64,000 nt of DNA from Toxorhynchites rutilus septentrionalis (GCF_029784135.1 NC_073746.1:98720515-98784514); one strand, 5' to 3'. Shown: positions 41,828 to 53,754, numbered from the stretch's first letter. The notes: a model not told the origin generated them from the letters alone. Numbers and translations: made by a program.

Positions 41828-42553
41828 TTAGGTTGGAGAAAAAGTTATCCATTATTTTCTCGTTGGCTGGCTTTAGTAATCAATATCTCGCGTAATATCA
41901 ATCATACTATTTCAAGTTTAGGCACGTTGTAAAGGTGACATTTCAAAAAATGGTACATTTTACATTTTTTCTTTTATAAATGCGAAAATTGGCTGCTTAA
42001 ATTGTGAAAGGTGTTTTTAGTGCCGAAACTACAACAATAAACTACGTGCAATTGAAATTTATTTTCAAATTTTTTAACTTATTTAAAAAAAAAATGCAAT
42101 ACACTAAATTAAGATCTTTACTGTGAACAAATTGGCCGTTCGAAGCTAGCTATTGACCAGAAACGTCCAGAATTGGACAACAGAAAAGGAGTTTTGTTCC
42201 TTCAGGACAACGCAAGGGCACACCATTCCGAGAGCTTGATTGGGATATTTTAATGCATCCACCATATAGTCCGGACCTGCACCAAGCGATTACCATCTTT
42301 TTCTCGCATTGCAAAATTTCCAGAGTGATAAGAAAATGCGATCAAGCGAAGATTGTAAAAATTTACTGCTATAGCTTTTCGCCAGTAAGGACCAAGACCT
42401 CTATGATAGAGACATTATGAAGCTACCTTTAGAATGGCAACACATTCTGCATCAAAACGGTGCATATTTGACCCAAATCGGACATTCCGACGCATATTAA
42501 AAATAGGTTTGAATTTCACCCAAAAATAATGGATAACTTTTTCCCCAGTCTAA
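41828..42553 (+). mobile_element. Deleted mariner element (726 bp)
   Basis: The terminal repeats TTAGGTTGGAGAAAAAGT and the complement of TTAGACTGGGGAAAAAGT are flanked by TA, as in mariner. Transposase fragments on the plus strand include Asp-Gln-Lys-Arg-Pro-Glu-Leu, Leu-Gln-Asp-Asn-Ala-Arg-Ala-His, and a degraded His-Pro-Pro-Tyr-Ser-Pro-Asp-Leu box near 42255-42275. The first third of the gene is gone and stops are frequent. Confidence 0.85.
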
Positions 42554-42555
42554 TA

Positions 42556-43101
42556 ATTCAGTTAAATTTTCTCCATATTCGATGTTTGGTATTGTTTGCC
42601 ACTGTTGATAATTGAAGAGTGGCAAACAAAATAGTGTTCGTATAAATTTCAACCCAAACATTCTCTGGCAAAAAGTTTCAAATATTTGACATCCGGATGA
42701 ACAGTGTACGACCACCTAGAGTGTGACATCGACACAAACTTTATTTTGTGTGTCAATATGAGGTGATATTCACCATAAGTAACGCCAGTTACTCCTCTCG
42801 CGCCAATGAGCATTTCCGGAGGCCGTCATGCATTCAATGTACCTGACCCAACAGGGGTCAATCAGCGACGAGAATCTGAGTCATTAGGACGGTTTTCTCC
42901 AGAAGTTCGCCACTTTGACAACAACTGAAGGTTGTACCAGGAACATCAATTCAACGGGCTGAAGGTTGTGCCAGTGAAATACAAAAAATAATATGTACTG
43001 AAGGTTGTGCCAGTCAACCAAATATCAAAACTAGAACGCAGCTGCGGACAAGGCCGAGCGACGCGAGCTGGTGGACAATTCCGGTACAAAAATATAATTA
43101 A
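42556..43101. other. Unassigned, with a three-copy CTGAAGGTTGTGCCAGT repeat
   Basis: CTGAAGGTTGTACCAG/GTGCCAGT recurs near 42925, 42960 and 42999, spaced ~37 bp. A similar phrase (GCCGAAGGTTGTGCAGT, CCAAAGGTTGTACC) opens the retroposed repeat at 48205, suggesting remnants of a related element. Confidence 0.5.
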
Positions 43102-44568
43102 ACTAGCTGACCCGGCAAACTTCGTCTCGCCCAAAATTCGTGTTTTGTTATCCATACCTTCAAATATCCACGTTTTCTTACTATGAGCAAGCTCATGGGT
43201 CCAATCGCATAACTGTTCATTGATTGATCTTCTAATTGACCCCGTTGAATTTACCTTTCACTTCAAAATTCCTAGTATTTCTAACAAAACTGTTTCATTT
43301 CTATGGTAGACCTCCCTCCTCTCTTCAGAAAGGTAGGAGGAGTGTTGAACCACTTTAGAAGTGTTTCTTGCTTCCTAGAACCTCCACATGCCAAATGTGG
43401 TTCAGTTTGCTTGATTAGTTCTTGAATTATGCAGAAATGTATGCTTCATTTGTATGGCAGCCCCCCCCCACAGAGAGAAGGGAGGAGTGTCTAACCACCA
43501 TAGAAACATTTTTTGCACCCTTAAACCTGCAGATGCCTAATTTGGTTTTATTTGCTTCAATAATTCTCGAGTAATGCATAAATTTGTGTTTCACTTGTAT
43601 GGCAGCCTACCCTAAGAGAGCGGGGCGGAGATTTTAACCACCGTAGAAACAATTATTGCACCCTTAAACCTTCAGATTCCTAATTTGGTTTCATTTGCTT
43701 GAATAATTCTCGAGTAATGCAGAAATTTGTGTTTCATTTGTATGGCTGCCCCCCCCTTAGAGAGGGGGGCGGAGAGTCTAACCACCACAGAAACATTTAT
43801 TGCTCCCTAAAACCTCCAGATGCCTAATTTGGTTTCATTTGTATGGCAGACACCCCCCCCCCCCCTTAGGGGCTTAGGGGTGGAGAGTCTAACCACCATA
43901 GAAATATTTATTGCACCCTTAAGCCTTCAGATGCCTGATTTGGTTTCATTTGCTTGAATAATTCTCGAGTAGTGCAGAAATTTGTGTTTCATTTGTATGG
44001 CAGCCCCCCTTAGAGACGGAGAGTCTAACCACCATAGAAACATTTATTGCTCCCTAAAACCTCCAGATGCCTAATTTGGTTTCACTTACTTGAACAATTC
44101 TCGAGTAATGCAGAAATTTGTGTTTCATTTGTATGGCAGCCCCCCCCTCAGAGGGGGGGGGTGGAGAGTCTAACCACCATAGAAATATTTATTGCACCCT
44201 TAAACCTTCAGATGCCTAATTTGGTTTCATTCGCTTGATTAATTCTCGAGTAATGCAGAAATTTGTGTTTCATTTGTATGGTAGCCCCCCCCTTAGAGAG
44301 GGGGCGGAGAGTCTAACCGCCATAGAAACATTTATTGCACCCTTAAACCTTCAGATGCCTAATTTGGTTTCATTTGCTTGATTAATTCTCGAGTGATGCA
44401 GAAATTTGTGTTTCATTTGTATGGCAGCCCCCATTAGAGAGGGGGAGGGGTCTCAAACGAAAACCTTTCCCGGCCCCAAAAACCCCCACATACCAATTTT
44501 CATGTTGATCGGTTCAGTAGTTTCCGAGTCCATAAGAATCAGACAGACAGACAGACAGACAGAAATCC

Positions 44569-44634
<66 letters not shown>
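43102..44634 (+). repeat. Tandem-repeat element, array B (~143-bp monomers)
   Basis: A unique start (ACTAGCTGACCCGGCAAACT) is followed by about nine monomers. Each has TTTGTATGGCAGC, a C run, TTAGAGAG or similar, a G run, TCTAACCACCATAGAAACAT, and CTCGAGTAATGCAGAAATTT. The monomer period is 136-144 bp with one shorter unit. It ends in GGTTCAGTAGTTTCCGAGTC, a (GACA)n run (about 44540-44562) and a (TA)n run (about 44572-44632). Confidence 0.85.
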
Positions 44635-44641
44635 ACCAAAC

Positions 44642-44843
44642 TGAAATGAGAACAATGAAGTTTGATGAAGTGGGGCCAGATAGATCCAAACTGTGCAGGA
44701 AATGCGGAATAGAGGGACACTTTGCCAGCGACTGCAAGGGAAAACCAAGGTGTATGCTCTGCGAAAAAGAGGACAGTAATGACCATATGACGGGAGGTTT
44801 TAATTGCCCTGTGTACAAACAGGCGAGGGCAAGCCAACAGTGA
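44642..44843 (+). pseudogene. R1-like retrotransposon ORF1 tail with zinc knuckles
   Basis: The frame (open from 44406 through the array, but meaningful only after the TA run) encodes Cys-Arg-Lys-Cys-Gly-Ile-Glu-Gly-His-Phe-Ala-Ser-Asp-Cys, then Cys-Met-Leu-Cys with His and Cys further on. This is the double CCHC module at the end of Gag-like ORF1 in R1/LOA/I elements. Its stop TGA (44841-44843) overlaps the ATG of ORF2 by one base. Confidence 0.75.
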
Positions 44844-46093
44844 TGGAGATAACCCAAATTAATCTCAACCATTGTGACATCGCACAGCAACTGTTGTAGC
44901 AGTCAACGACAGAAACAAAATGTGATGTCGCAATTATCGCGGAGCCGTATCGCGTTCCCCCCGGTAACGGTAATTGGGTGACGGATAAAGTAGGAATGGC
45001 CGCCATCCAGGTCATGGGCCGATATCCCATTCAGGAGGTAGTTTCGAGGTCTCGCGAGGGTTTCGTGATCACAAAGATCAACGGAATTTTTATCTGCAGT
45101 TGCTACGCACCTCCCAGATGGACGATGGACCAGTTCCACTATATGCTGGATGTCCTCACCGAGGAGCTCGCCGAACGAAAACCAGTCGTTATAGGAGGGG
45201 ATTTCAATGCTTGGGCAGTAGAGTGGGGAAGCAGATGCACCAACGCGAGAGGGACTAGTTTACTAGAAGCTCTAGCCAAGTTGGATGTTACCCTGTGCAA
45301 CGAGGGCACCACTAGTACCTTCCGCCGAGAGGGTCGAGAGTCCATCATCGACTTGACTTTCTGCAGTCCTTCGTTAATGACGAAAATGAGGTGGAGGGTA
45401 TGTGAAGGATACACCCACAGTGATCATCAAGCCATCCGTTATACCATTGGCCAACGAAACTCCGTGGCAGTACGGATAAATAGGACATGCCCGCGCAGGT
45501 GGAAGACAAAAACATTTGACAAGAACCTTTTCATCGAAGCACTACGCGTGGAAAGCGACGTCTTGAACATGAACGCGGATGAACTGACGGAAACGCTAGC
45601 AACAGCATGTGATATAACAATGCCAAGAAAAAGGGAACCCAGGTATAAGCGACCTCCAGCCTATTGGTGGAGCGAGGCACTTGGCGTGCTTCGGGCCAAC
45701 TGCCTTAGCGCCAGAAGACGTTTCCAACGGTCAAGTATAGACACCAGAGAAGAGCGGAGAGTGGAATTCAGAGAGGCTAGATCCACTCTTAAACGGGCGA
45801 TTAAGCGGAGCAAATCTAATTGCTTCAGGGAGTTATGTCGGGACATGGACGTCAATCCATGGGGCAATGCTTACCGAATGGTGATGGCGAAGCTCAGGGG
45901 CCCAACGACACCTTCCGAAATGTGTCCCGAAAAATTAAAAATTATCGTGGAAGGGTTATTTCCGCAGCACGACCCAACGACCTGGCCACCCACGCCATAT
46001 GGAGAGGATGAGGATAGCATCGAACGCAAAAACACAGTTGCCATTCGCCAGTATTCCTTCTATACCATTACATATGGTACATTCACACAATAG
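44843..46093 (+). pseudogene. R1-like non-LTR retrotransposon ORF2, endonuclease part only
   Basis: From ATG 44843 the frame has one TAG at 44897-44899 and is then open to 46093. The apurinic-type endonuclease motifs are Ala-Glu-Pro-Tyr near 44940, Gly-Gly-Asp-Phe-Asn-Ala-Trp near 45200, Ile-Ile-Asp-Leu-Thr-Phe near 45350 and Ser-Asp-His-Gln-Ala near 45420. The linker before the reverse transcriptase follows, but the element stops near 46030-46090 and no RT is present. The enzyme would nick target DNA for reverse transcription. The R1/LOA group is the best guess from the endonuclease. Confidence 0.8.
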
Positions 46094-46109
46094 CCATTTA
46101 GGCGTAAGA

Positions 46110-46402
46110 GTTTTCTATCTGTTCTTCCATTATCCAGTTAGACCGGACAGCGGAGACAGTTGATTGATCATTGTTGAGTTATTTATAGAACAGCAGCCCG
46201 ATGTGTCTTGCAGAGCAGAGCAGTTGTATGGATGAATCGATCTTATTTCGACCGTGGATCGATCTCCATCGCTGATGATTGTTGCGTGGACGTAGCTATT
46301 CTGTAACAACACAAAGATGGTCAATGAGGGCCCTGAGTTTTGAACTCACGATCGATCGCTTACTAAGCGAACGCGCAACCATTGTGGCTACGGAGACCCC
46401 TC
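46110..46402 (-). mobile_element. tRNA-derived SINE (Thr-AGT-like head)
   Basis: On the minus strand the head GGGTCTCCGTAGCCACAATGG carries an A box, the anticodon-like loop CTTAGTAAG, and a B-box-like GAGTTCAAAACTC. A non-coding body follows to about 46110. It sits exactly at the 5' break of the carboxypeptidase pseudogene. Confidence 0.65.
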
Positions 46403-47654
46403 AGCGGTCGTGAGATGAAAGCTGTTAAACTGTCTAAAAAATCGGGAAATCCGGGCATTTTTCTAGAATCCAACATCCATGTTCGAGAGTGGATTACATC
46501 TGCCACTGTCACATGGATTCTCAATCAATTTTTGACATTGACTGATCCGGCAGTAAAAAACGGATAGTTATGATTGGTACATATTACCGGTGGTGAATCC
46601 AGATGGATTGAATTACTCCAGAGAAGTAGATTGCTTGTGGAGAAAGAATCGCTATCCACACAACTTGTTGTGCTATGGAGTGGATATGAATCGTAACTTC
46701 CCAGGACACTGGATGGGTAAATATGATTACATTTCACTTTTCTCTGTGAAGCTAATAATCAAATTTTAAAATATCAGAGGCTGGATCAAGTAGTAATCCT
46801 TGTAGTGTCACATTTGCCGGTCCAGAGCCTGCGTCCGAAATTGAAACTCAAAATATTATGAATTACTTTTTGAAGTACAAAACAAAGATCGATTTCTACC
46901 TCTCATTCCACTCGTACGGACAGCACCTGTTGTTACCATTTGGGTATGCGAACGCCGAAAAGTCCGACAACTATTGCGACTGGATGGATATGGCTGTGGC
47001 GGCTGCTGTGGCACTATCGCGCCGTTACGGAACGTTGTCAATATGGAACCACATCAGATCTGCTTTGTAGGAATAATGTTTGAAATTGTTGCGTTTCTCG
47101 AATTGACTTAATTTGTTTCCCATGTTCAACAGCAGTCTTCCATGTTTCACAAAAAACACTGCGTCCGGAATAAACACGTCCACGCTGCTGTTCACAGTTT
47201 TGTGTTTGAGTACAAACATGATTTTTTCGTACCTATGTTAGAAAATGTGACATGTTTGTATTCGTGGTATGTTTGGACATACGATGTTTAATCCCAATGT
47301 TTCACATGATGTTCGAACATGGTGTACAGTTTCTCTTGCATTTTCACCCCAAGCACCGGCAGTGCGTAGAGTAGAAGAAGCGAATCGGACACCACACCAC
47401 CACCACTCAACGCGTGGTGTGTTGGTATGTTAACATGGAAAAAATGCTTTCCTTTCATGACAATGGGTGCTTCATCAAAAATATTGGGCAAATAGAATAA
47501 ACCTCTTTTTCTGTTCTGAACAAAATAAACATCGATTGATATGAGAGTTTTTCACATTTGATATCATTATTTAGTGCACGCATAAATTTATATTTTGAAT
47601 TCATGTAATATTCGCTATTATAAGCTATTTGAACAAGTACTAAAATTGAATTAT

Positions 47655-47703
47655 TCAGCAGTGACATGTTAGGCGTGACGCTAACCACTCGACCACGGGA
47701 GCA
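47655..47703 (-). mobile_element. SINE head fragment (A-box half of a tRNA-like sequence)
   Basis: The minus strand reads GCTCCCGTGGTCGAGTGGTT then AGCGTCACGCCTAACATG, a tRNA-like 5' half of the Feilai type without a B box. Confidence 0.5.
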
Positions 47704-48204
47704 ACAATTTTGGCTGGATCTTTGAATACAAATGGCCAATACTGCTAGTTCGCGACGATCGCGACCCGAGCTATAAAACGAGCGGAGAAGAGGAGAAGAA
47801 AGGATGATGCAATCGCATGCACACATAGCATATGTAGTGCAGTGTAAGTGTAGCTTTTAGTTTTTTTCTTCATTCAGTTTGTGATAACATCGAGAAATTA
47901 ATGGTGTGTTTTAGCCGCTGAAATTTCTCTGCTGGTTCTGCTGTGTGCCGCTGAAGGTTGCATCTAAAACTAATTTTTGGGTATTTATTTTTTTGGTCAG
48001 CATTTGTACGACGTCGCCCGCTATGCAGTCGGCTCCCCAGACTTTAATTGCCAACATGCACGCAAAAAAAAAAAGAAAGCTTCTTTCTTTTCAGAGAATG
48101 TTTTCTTTGAACGAAACCAAGGATTATTTAATCAGACTTGCAAAATGTGCATGAACGATCTATAAACTTTTACTTAGTCGCGGCAATACATACACACACT
48201 CTTT

Positions 48205-48626
48205 ACAGATACACGGGCCGAAGGTTGTGCAGTCCACTGATGATTCAACAAGAGCCAAAGGTTGTACCGCTCATGACAACTCTACATGAACTGATGATTG
48301 CGCCGGCTAGTGATCATTCTATCCTGGATTCCACGAGTCGAAAAAGACGCACCACGCTATATATGGGGTGCAGACTAGGGGGTCGTTGCTGATTAACGGT
48401 CAGCTGCATCCCAATAGGAAGTATCCCATGTCGGGCACATGTACAGAGCACTGAAGACTGCAACATCCCAATTATGAGAACACTTGTAATACTAACCTCG
48501 AGCCAACCGCGAGTAATCGGTTACATATTACTAACATAGTTGTAAGCAAACATTGTCAAAATATTGAACTCCCGGCCTGTTAGGCTGACGCCATATGAGC
48601 CTTAATAAAAATATATATTTTGGTGC
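48205..48626 (+). mobile_element. Retroposed short element, second copy
   Basis: Close relative of the insert at 4449-4859, sharing its whole body and the GCCTTAATAAAA end. It extends slightly further 5' (GGCCGAAGGTTGTGC). Nested in the hAT-like element. Confidence 0.7.
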
Positions 48627-49093
48627 ATGAACTTATAGCCTCTTAGTTCGTGCAATTTTTGAAATGCGAACTAAATTTCAAGTTCGTTTCTGTGAAAAAG
48701 TATTCTACGAAGAAATGTTTTGGGATGAATAATTTCTTTCCGTGTATGAAAAGAAACGAAACGAAAGCAATGAATACTGCGACATCGTGTGATATGTTTG
48801 TACATGATGTTCTTGAATTATAAACATCGTGTTTGTTTTCACATGTCTATGTTTGTGTATCATTGTTCGTGTTGGGGATAGACACTCAACACTAGCGAGA
48901 ATCATGTTCAAATTCAAACAAAAGCATGGAATTTTCACATCGCGTGAACATGTGTAAGTGTTTTTCGGAAGACTGTTCAACAGATATAGCATCCGGATCA
49001 TCCCCAGACTGGGTGCACGGAGTGCACGGAGTTCCGGTTGCCGTCACCTACGAGTTAAAGGAAGGATAAAGGAAGCGATGGATTTATGTTATA

Positions 49094-49555
49094 CTTATGA
49101 CAGACATACAGCTGTACTTGCGCTGTACTTCGAAAATTGTATGTCTGTCACCATGTACAGCGCTAGAACCATGCAAGCAACTCGGTACAATCGCTGTACC
49201 TGTACCGACCTGTTTTACCGCTGTACATGGCTACAGTTGTACTGTGCGCAGCGCCATAGACGGTTAGTGGTGGGTAGCATGGACAAGCAGAATCAAATCA
49301 CTTGATAAACGTTCTTTTCATTGACTTTCTCTTAAGTTAATAACTCAGATTGGAAACTTGTTTGTTGTGTTTGATAGTTAAGACACTAAATAAAAACCAT
49401 TTTCATTGAAATATGTGGTGGAAATTGGAAAAATATCTGATTGCCAGTTTGACATACGGTACAATGTACAACCAAAGTATGTCTGTCATGGTACGATGGT
49501 ACCTGCACAACGCTGTACACGTACAACGCAAGTACAGCTGTATGTCTGTCCCTGG
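49094..49555. mobile_element. TA-type MITE in the last exon of the pseudogene (462 bp)
   Basis: Inner terminal repeats GACAGACATACAGCTGTACT and its complement; TA on both sides (49092-49093, 49556-49557). Several TGTACAGCG and GTACAACG-like palindromic motifs lie inside. Exon sequence continues directly on both sides. Confidence 0.8.
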
Positions 49556-50030
49556 TATTACCTTCTGAGCAAATCATCCCCAACGCGGAAGAGGCGCTGG
49601 ATTCGTTGGTAGCGTTCATTGGGAAGGGAAAAGATTTGGGATATTTCAAACGACGCGATAATGTTGTTTAGTAGAAAATTACCAATTATAAACTTTCTCG
49701 TGTCCGATAATTATTGAACGCCGACGAGTGTTCCGATTACGTTTCGAGATGCATGTGAAATGTTGGTATTTGATATGCGGTAGATCAAATTGGAATTGTA
49801 TTACGCTTTCAGCCGTGGCTACACAATTATCAAAATAAGAAACAATGACTTCGAATGAAATTATTTGGCACTTTTAGATACAACATAATCATTGGATTAT
49901 TTTCAAAACATGTGTTACAGTTTGTCAACATTTAGGTATTACGAAGACACCAAGAACTAGGAATCCTGCCCTCTTATTACTGCAATAAAAGCTTGTGGAT
50001 AGAGAAGTCTATTATTTTGCATGAAATTTA

Positions 50031-50208
50031 AGTGTTTTTTCATAGAGACACGGAACTCCAAATTGAAATGAAGCACTTATAAATCGGTTTAATTACCATG
50101 AAATCGTCTTTAATCGAAAAATGGTTCTTCATCAATTTAAATTGAATATTATCTCCGGCACAAGGCTATTTCGGCTGGCTCGGAGGAAGTCCAATGTTTG
50201 ATCACCTC
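50031..50208. other. Unassigned spacer
   Basis: Short stretch between the pseudogene homology and the Tc1 element; nothing recognised. Confidence 0.4.
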
Positions 50209-50843
50209 TACACTGGTGGAAATATATATAACGCCATCCCTGTTATAGTGCTTTTTTTGCAAAGTTCTCGATCAAAGATATTTTGTTATTGTATTTTTAG
50301 AATCTTAGAACGATTACCTATCATTTGGTTCCGGTTGAGCAATTGAATTAAAGGGCTATGCATAAAGTGTTGGTTTATTTCGTTATTTTGAGGTGGAAAT
50401 AAATATAACACCACTTTGAAAATAAGTTATTCACTTTATTTCCAGTCTAAAATCGAAACAAATGTAATTAGTAGTGTTTTGCTTCGCCTTTCATCACAAT
50501 AACCTCTTCACAATAGCCTCCTTTTTTTTTTATTTAAATCGTTTATTTTTTACAGGCTCAGTTACATAGGTTTAAAGGAGCCGAACTCCTTACTGTATTG
50601 TTACTAGTATATATACATTTTTCCTTAATTCTAATGTTAATAATATAGGAAACCGATTACTCGCGGTCGACTCGAGTTTAGAAGGGTGACATATTTGTTC
50701 AGGAAAAGGAGGGGATATGAGGATATATTGACAATGATCACACTCACACACTCAATCACACTCATCACACTCAATTCTTAAACCTATCTTATATTTAATA
50801 TGTATTTACATTTCATCTTATTCTTAAGAAGGGATCCGATCTC

Positions 50844-53273
50844 TCACAAGGGAAAAGGAAAAGGAAAAACTAAGGGTATAAGGACAATCACACACGACGA
50901 TCGATAGCTCGATAGGAATACATATATTTGGGACATGTAATCAAGGTCTAACCGAGCCAACACATCTCTCACCGGCACCATGGGCTGCCTTCCTCGGGCC
51001 CGAAGGGTGTCTTCTAAATTCGATCTGGCGACAAGATACAGCTCGCACGACCAAACAACGTGCTCGATGTCGTGGTAACCTTGGCCACAAACACAAAGAT
51101 TGTTGTCGGCAAGATTAATACGAAAGAGTAGCGCATCTAACGAACAGTGATTGGACACGAGTCGGGAGAAGGTGCGAATAAAGTCCCGACTCAAGTCCAG
51201 ACTTTTGAACCATGGTTTGAGGCTAACCTTAGGGATAATCGAGTGGAGCCACCGGCCCAATTCATCTTCGTTCCATTTGCGTTGCCAGTTAACTATGGTA
51301 TTTTTGCGGTCTAAAGAATAAAATTCATTGAAGGCTATTTGACGCTGATAAATATCGCCTTCAATTGCACCTACCTTTGCTAATGAGTCAGCCCTCTCAT
51401 TACCCGGAATTGAGCAATGTGAAGGGACCCAGACAAAGGTAATGACATAACAGCGTCTGGATAAAGCACTCAAAATTTCTCGTATTCTCTCAAGGAAGTT
51501 CGGCGAGTGCTTTTCCGGCCTCACTGAACGGATAGCTTCGACATAGCTAAGACTATCCGTTACAATGTAATAGTGTTCAACAGGTCGTGAGACGACGCTG
51601 TCCAGCGCCCAGTATATCGCTGCCAATTCAGCAATATATACCGAGCAAGGATTCTGAAGACTGTGTGAGGTGCTAAAAAATACGTTGAACACTCCAAATC
51701 CTGTGGACTCATTCATAGAGGACCCATCAGTAAAGTATATATTATCACAATTGATATCCCCATACTTTGCATCGAAGATCGTTGGAACGATCCTCGATCG
51801 AAGATAATCTGATGTTCCATGGATATCCTGCTTCATGGACAGATCAAAATGCACAGAGGAATTGATGTAGTCAGGAAAACAAACACGGTTGGGAATAAAC
51901 GAAGAAGGATCGACCTGCATGGAGATGAATTCATGATATGGACTCATGAACCCAGATTGAAAATTTAGCTCGATCAGCTGTTCAAAATTTCCGATCATCA
52001 ATGGGTTCATAACCTTACACCGGATGAGGAACCGAAGAGATAATAAATTGAAGCGATCTTTTAGTGGGAGTACGCCTGCCAAAACCTCGAGACTCATGGT
52101 ATGCGTTGAGGGCATACATCCCAGAGCAATACGGAGACAAAGATACTGAATTCGCTCGAGTTTAATGAAGTGTGTTTTGGCAGCTGATTGAAAACAGAAA
52201 CTGCCGTACTCCATCACTGAAAGAATAGTTGTTCTATACAACATTATAAGATCTTCTGGATGGGCTCCCCACCATGTGCCGGTAATTGTACGGAGAAAGT
52301 TTATTCTTTGTTGGCATTTTTTACTCAGATACCTAATATGGGCCCCCCAAGTGCATTTGGAGTCGAACCAGACCCCAAGATACTTGAATGACATAGCATG
52401 AGTGATCGGTTTACCCAAAAGTTGAAGCTTTGGTTTTGCTGGTTTATGCTTCCTAGAAAAAACCACCATCTCTGTTTTCTCCGTGGAGAATTCGATCCCT
52501 AGCCCAATGGCCCAGGTTGAAAAATTGTTCAATGTATCTTGTAAGGGTTCTTGCAGGTCTGATTCGTTTGATCCTACGACAGACACCACTCCATCATCTG
52601 CAAGTTGTCTTAGGCTGCAATTTTGTGTAAGGCAATTGTCAATGTCGCTTACGTAGAAGTTGTACAAAAGGGGGCTTGAACATGAGCCCTGAGGGAGGCC
52701 CATGTAAGAGATCCGACTCACTGCCGAATCTCCATGAGAAAAATTCAAATGTTTCTCACAAAGCAAGTTATATAACATATTATTCAATAGAGGCGGCAGA
52801 CCCCGAGAGTGTAGTTTGTCTGACAGGACCTCTATTGAAACTGAATCAAACGCCATTTGTTTTTTTTCGGCGTAAGCCATTTGAATTTCTGAAGAAAGCA
52901 ACGCAAGACAATCATTCGTCCCCTTGCCCCTGCGGAACCCATATTGTGTATCTGAGAGTAGGCCATTCGTTTCAACCCATCGATCAAGGCGAAACAAGAT
53001 CATTTTCTCCAACAATTTCCGTATACAAGACATCATTGCTATTGGGCGGTATGAATCGAAGTCGGACGCGGGTTTTCCGGGTTTTTGAATAGCTATAACT
53101 CGTACTTGTCTCCAATCATCCGGAACAATATTATGTTCCAGAAACCGATTGAATAAATTCAACAAGCGATGTTTCGCCACATCAGGGAGGTTTTTCAACA
53201 AGTTGAACTTAATTCTATCCGTTCCCGGAGCCGAATTGTTACATGAAAGGAGAGCAATAGAGAATTCTACCAT
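50844..53273 (-). pseudogene. I-clade reverse transcriptase and RNase H (809 codons open)
   Basis: The RT part includes Asp-Ser-Tyr-Arg-Pro-Ile, Gln-Tyr-Gly-Phe-Arg-Arg-Gly-Lys-Gly, Gly-Leu-Pro-Gln-Gly-Ser and Leu-Ala-Asp-Asp near 52590. RNase H follows (Phe-Thr-Asp-Gly-Ser near 51730, Glu-Leu-Ala-Ala, Thr-Asp-Ser, and Asn-Glu-Arg-Ala-Asp near 51400), which separates the I clade from jockey-type elements. A Cys/His cluster ends the protein. The segment holding the first catalytic Asp of RT (motif A) is deleted: Lys-Gln-Met joins directly to Ala-Phe-Asp-Ser. The enzyme is therefore dead despite the long open frame. Upstream codons continue in another frame at 53328-53682. Confidence 0.85.
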
Positions 53274-53327
53274 CGAAAACCCGGAATCAAGATCGCACCT
53301 ATCTTGTGGTATAACTCGAACAATTTT

Positions 53328-53682
53328 TTACACGGGAGCGGAATCGGGACAAACCTTCCGTGCAAAATTAAAAATCCATCGATGTGAATATTCTTCGCTT
53401 TCATTCGTTGAAGAGCGATTTCTCATGTTTCGAGCCACTTTCCATAATTTTTTCATTGACGGTTCTCGTGACAAACCTTCCACGAAATTTCGCCAATAAG
53501 CACGTTTTTTTCCTTTGATCAAGTTTTTAAATTGATTTTCAAGGTCCAAATACGACTGAAAATTTTCAATGGTTCCACGTTTCCGAAAAGCTTTGAATGC
53601 GTTCGATTTATCCTGATAAAGCTTGGAACGTTGGCTATCCCACCATGGATTGGGAGGCCTTCGGCGAAGAGTGGAACCTGGG
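53328..53682 (-). pseudogene. I-clade ORF2 segment upstream of RT, frameshifted
   Basis: Codons for Arg-Arg-Pro-Pro-Asn-Pro-Trp-Trp-Asp and a lysine-rich helix (Lys-Gly-Lys-Lys-Arg-Ala-Tyr-Trp) form the usual linker between endonuclease and RT. A frameshift and stop near 53328 separate it from the RT frame. The insertion boundary lies at its start. Confidence 0.7.
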
Positions 53683-53754
53683 AATAGCCTCCTTGGCATA
53701 GACTGAATGAGTGATTTTACCGTGTTCGGAGTAATTTTAGCCTACTCGTTGATG

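Larger units (their letters stand above)
47133..48975. mobile_element. hAT-like element with perfect 8-bp target duplication, 1843 bp
   Basis: TTCAACAG flanks both ends (47125-47132, 48976-48983), and the second copy restores the splice acceptor sequence of the host intron. Termini CAGTCTTCC and its complement. ACATGTT and AACATG motifs are repeated near both ends. No transposase is recognised. It contains a TATA-like ATAAAACG (about 47775) and the retroposed repeat at 48205. Confidence 0.85.
46403..50030 (+). pseudogene. Decayed carboxypeptidase paralogue, broken by two insertions
   Basis: Homologous to the gene at 21918-23414 from the middle of exon 3 onward, including the introns, 3' UTR and beyond (to about 23850 in the parent). 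It is therefore a DNA-level duplication, not a retrocopy. The 5' half is missing, replaced by a SINE. Lesions: His-Ala-Arg-Glu changed to His-Val-Arg-Glu, a 5-bp deletion near 46560, a 1-bp deletion near 47038, a hAT-like element in the last intron (47133-48975), a disturbed frame near 49060, and a TA-type MITE inside the last exon (49094-49555). The final codons resume at 49558 and end at TAG near 49670. Confidence 0.88.
50524..53682 (-). mobile_element. I-clade non-LTR retrotransposon, 5'-truncated
   Basis: AATAGCCTCCTT is present on both sides (50512-50523 and 53683-53694), a 12-bp target duplication. The 3' end on the minus strand is an A-rich tail of ATTTAAATAAA type next to 50524. The 5' half of ORF2 (endonuclease) and ORF1 are missing, as expected after incomplete reverse transcription. 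Confidence 0.88.

Noticed and set aside
44406..44641. Extension of the zinc-knuckle frame back through the array and (TA)n run
   Set aside because: The Ile-Tyr repeats come from the TA microsatellite; the retrotransposon sequence starts only after it.
46330..46402. Possible true tRNA-Thr gene
   Set aside because: The anticodon loop and boxes are tRNA-like, but the acceptor ends do not pair well and SINE body sequence follows directly.
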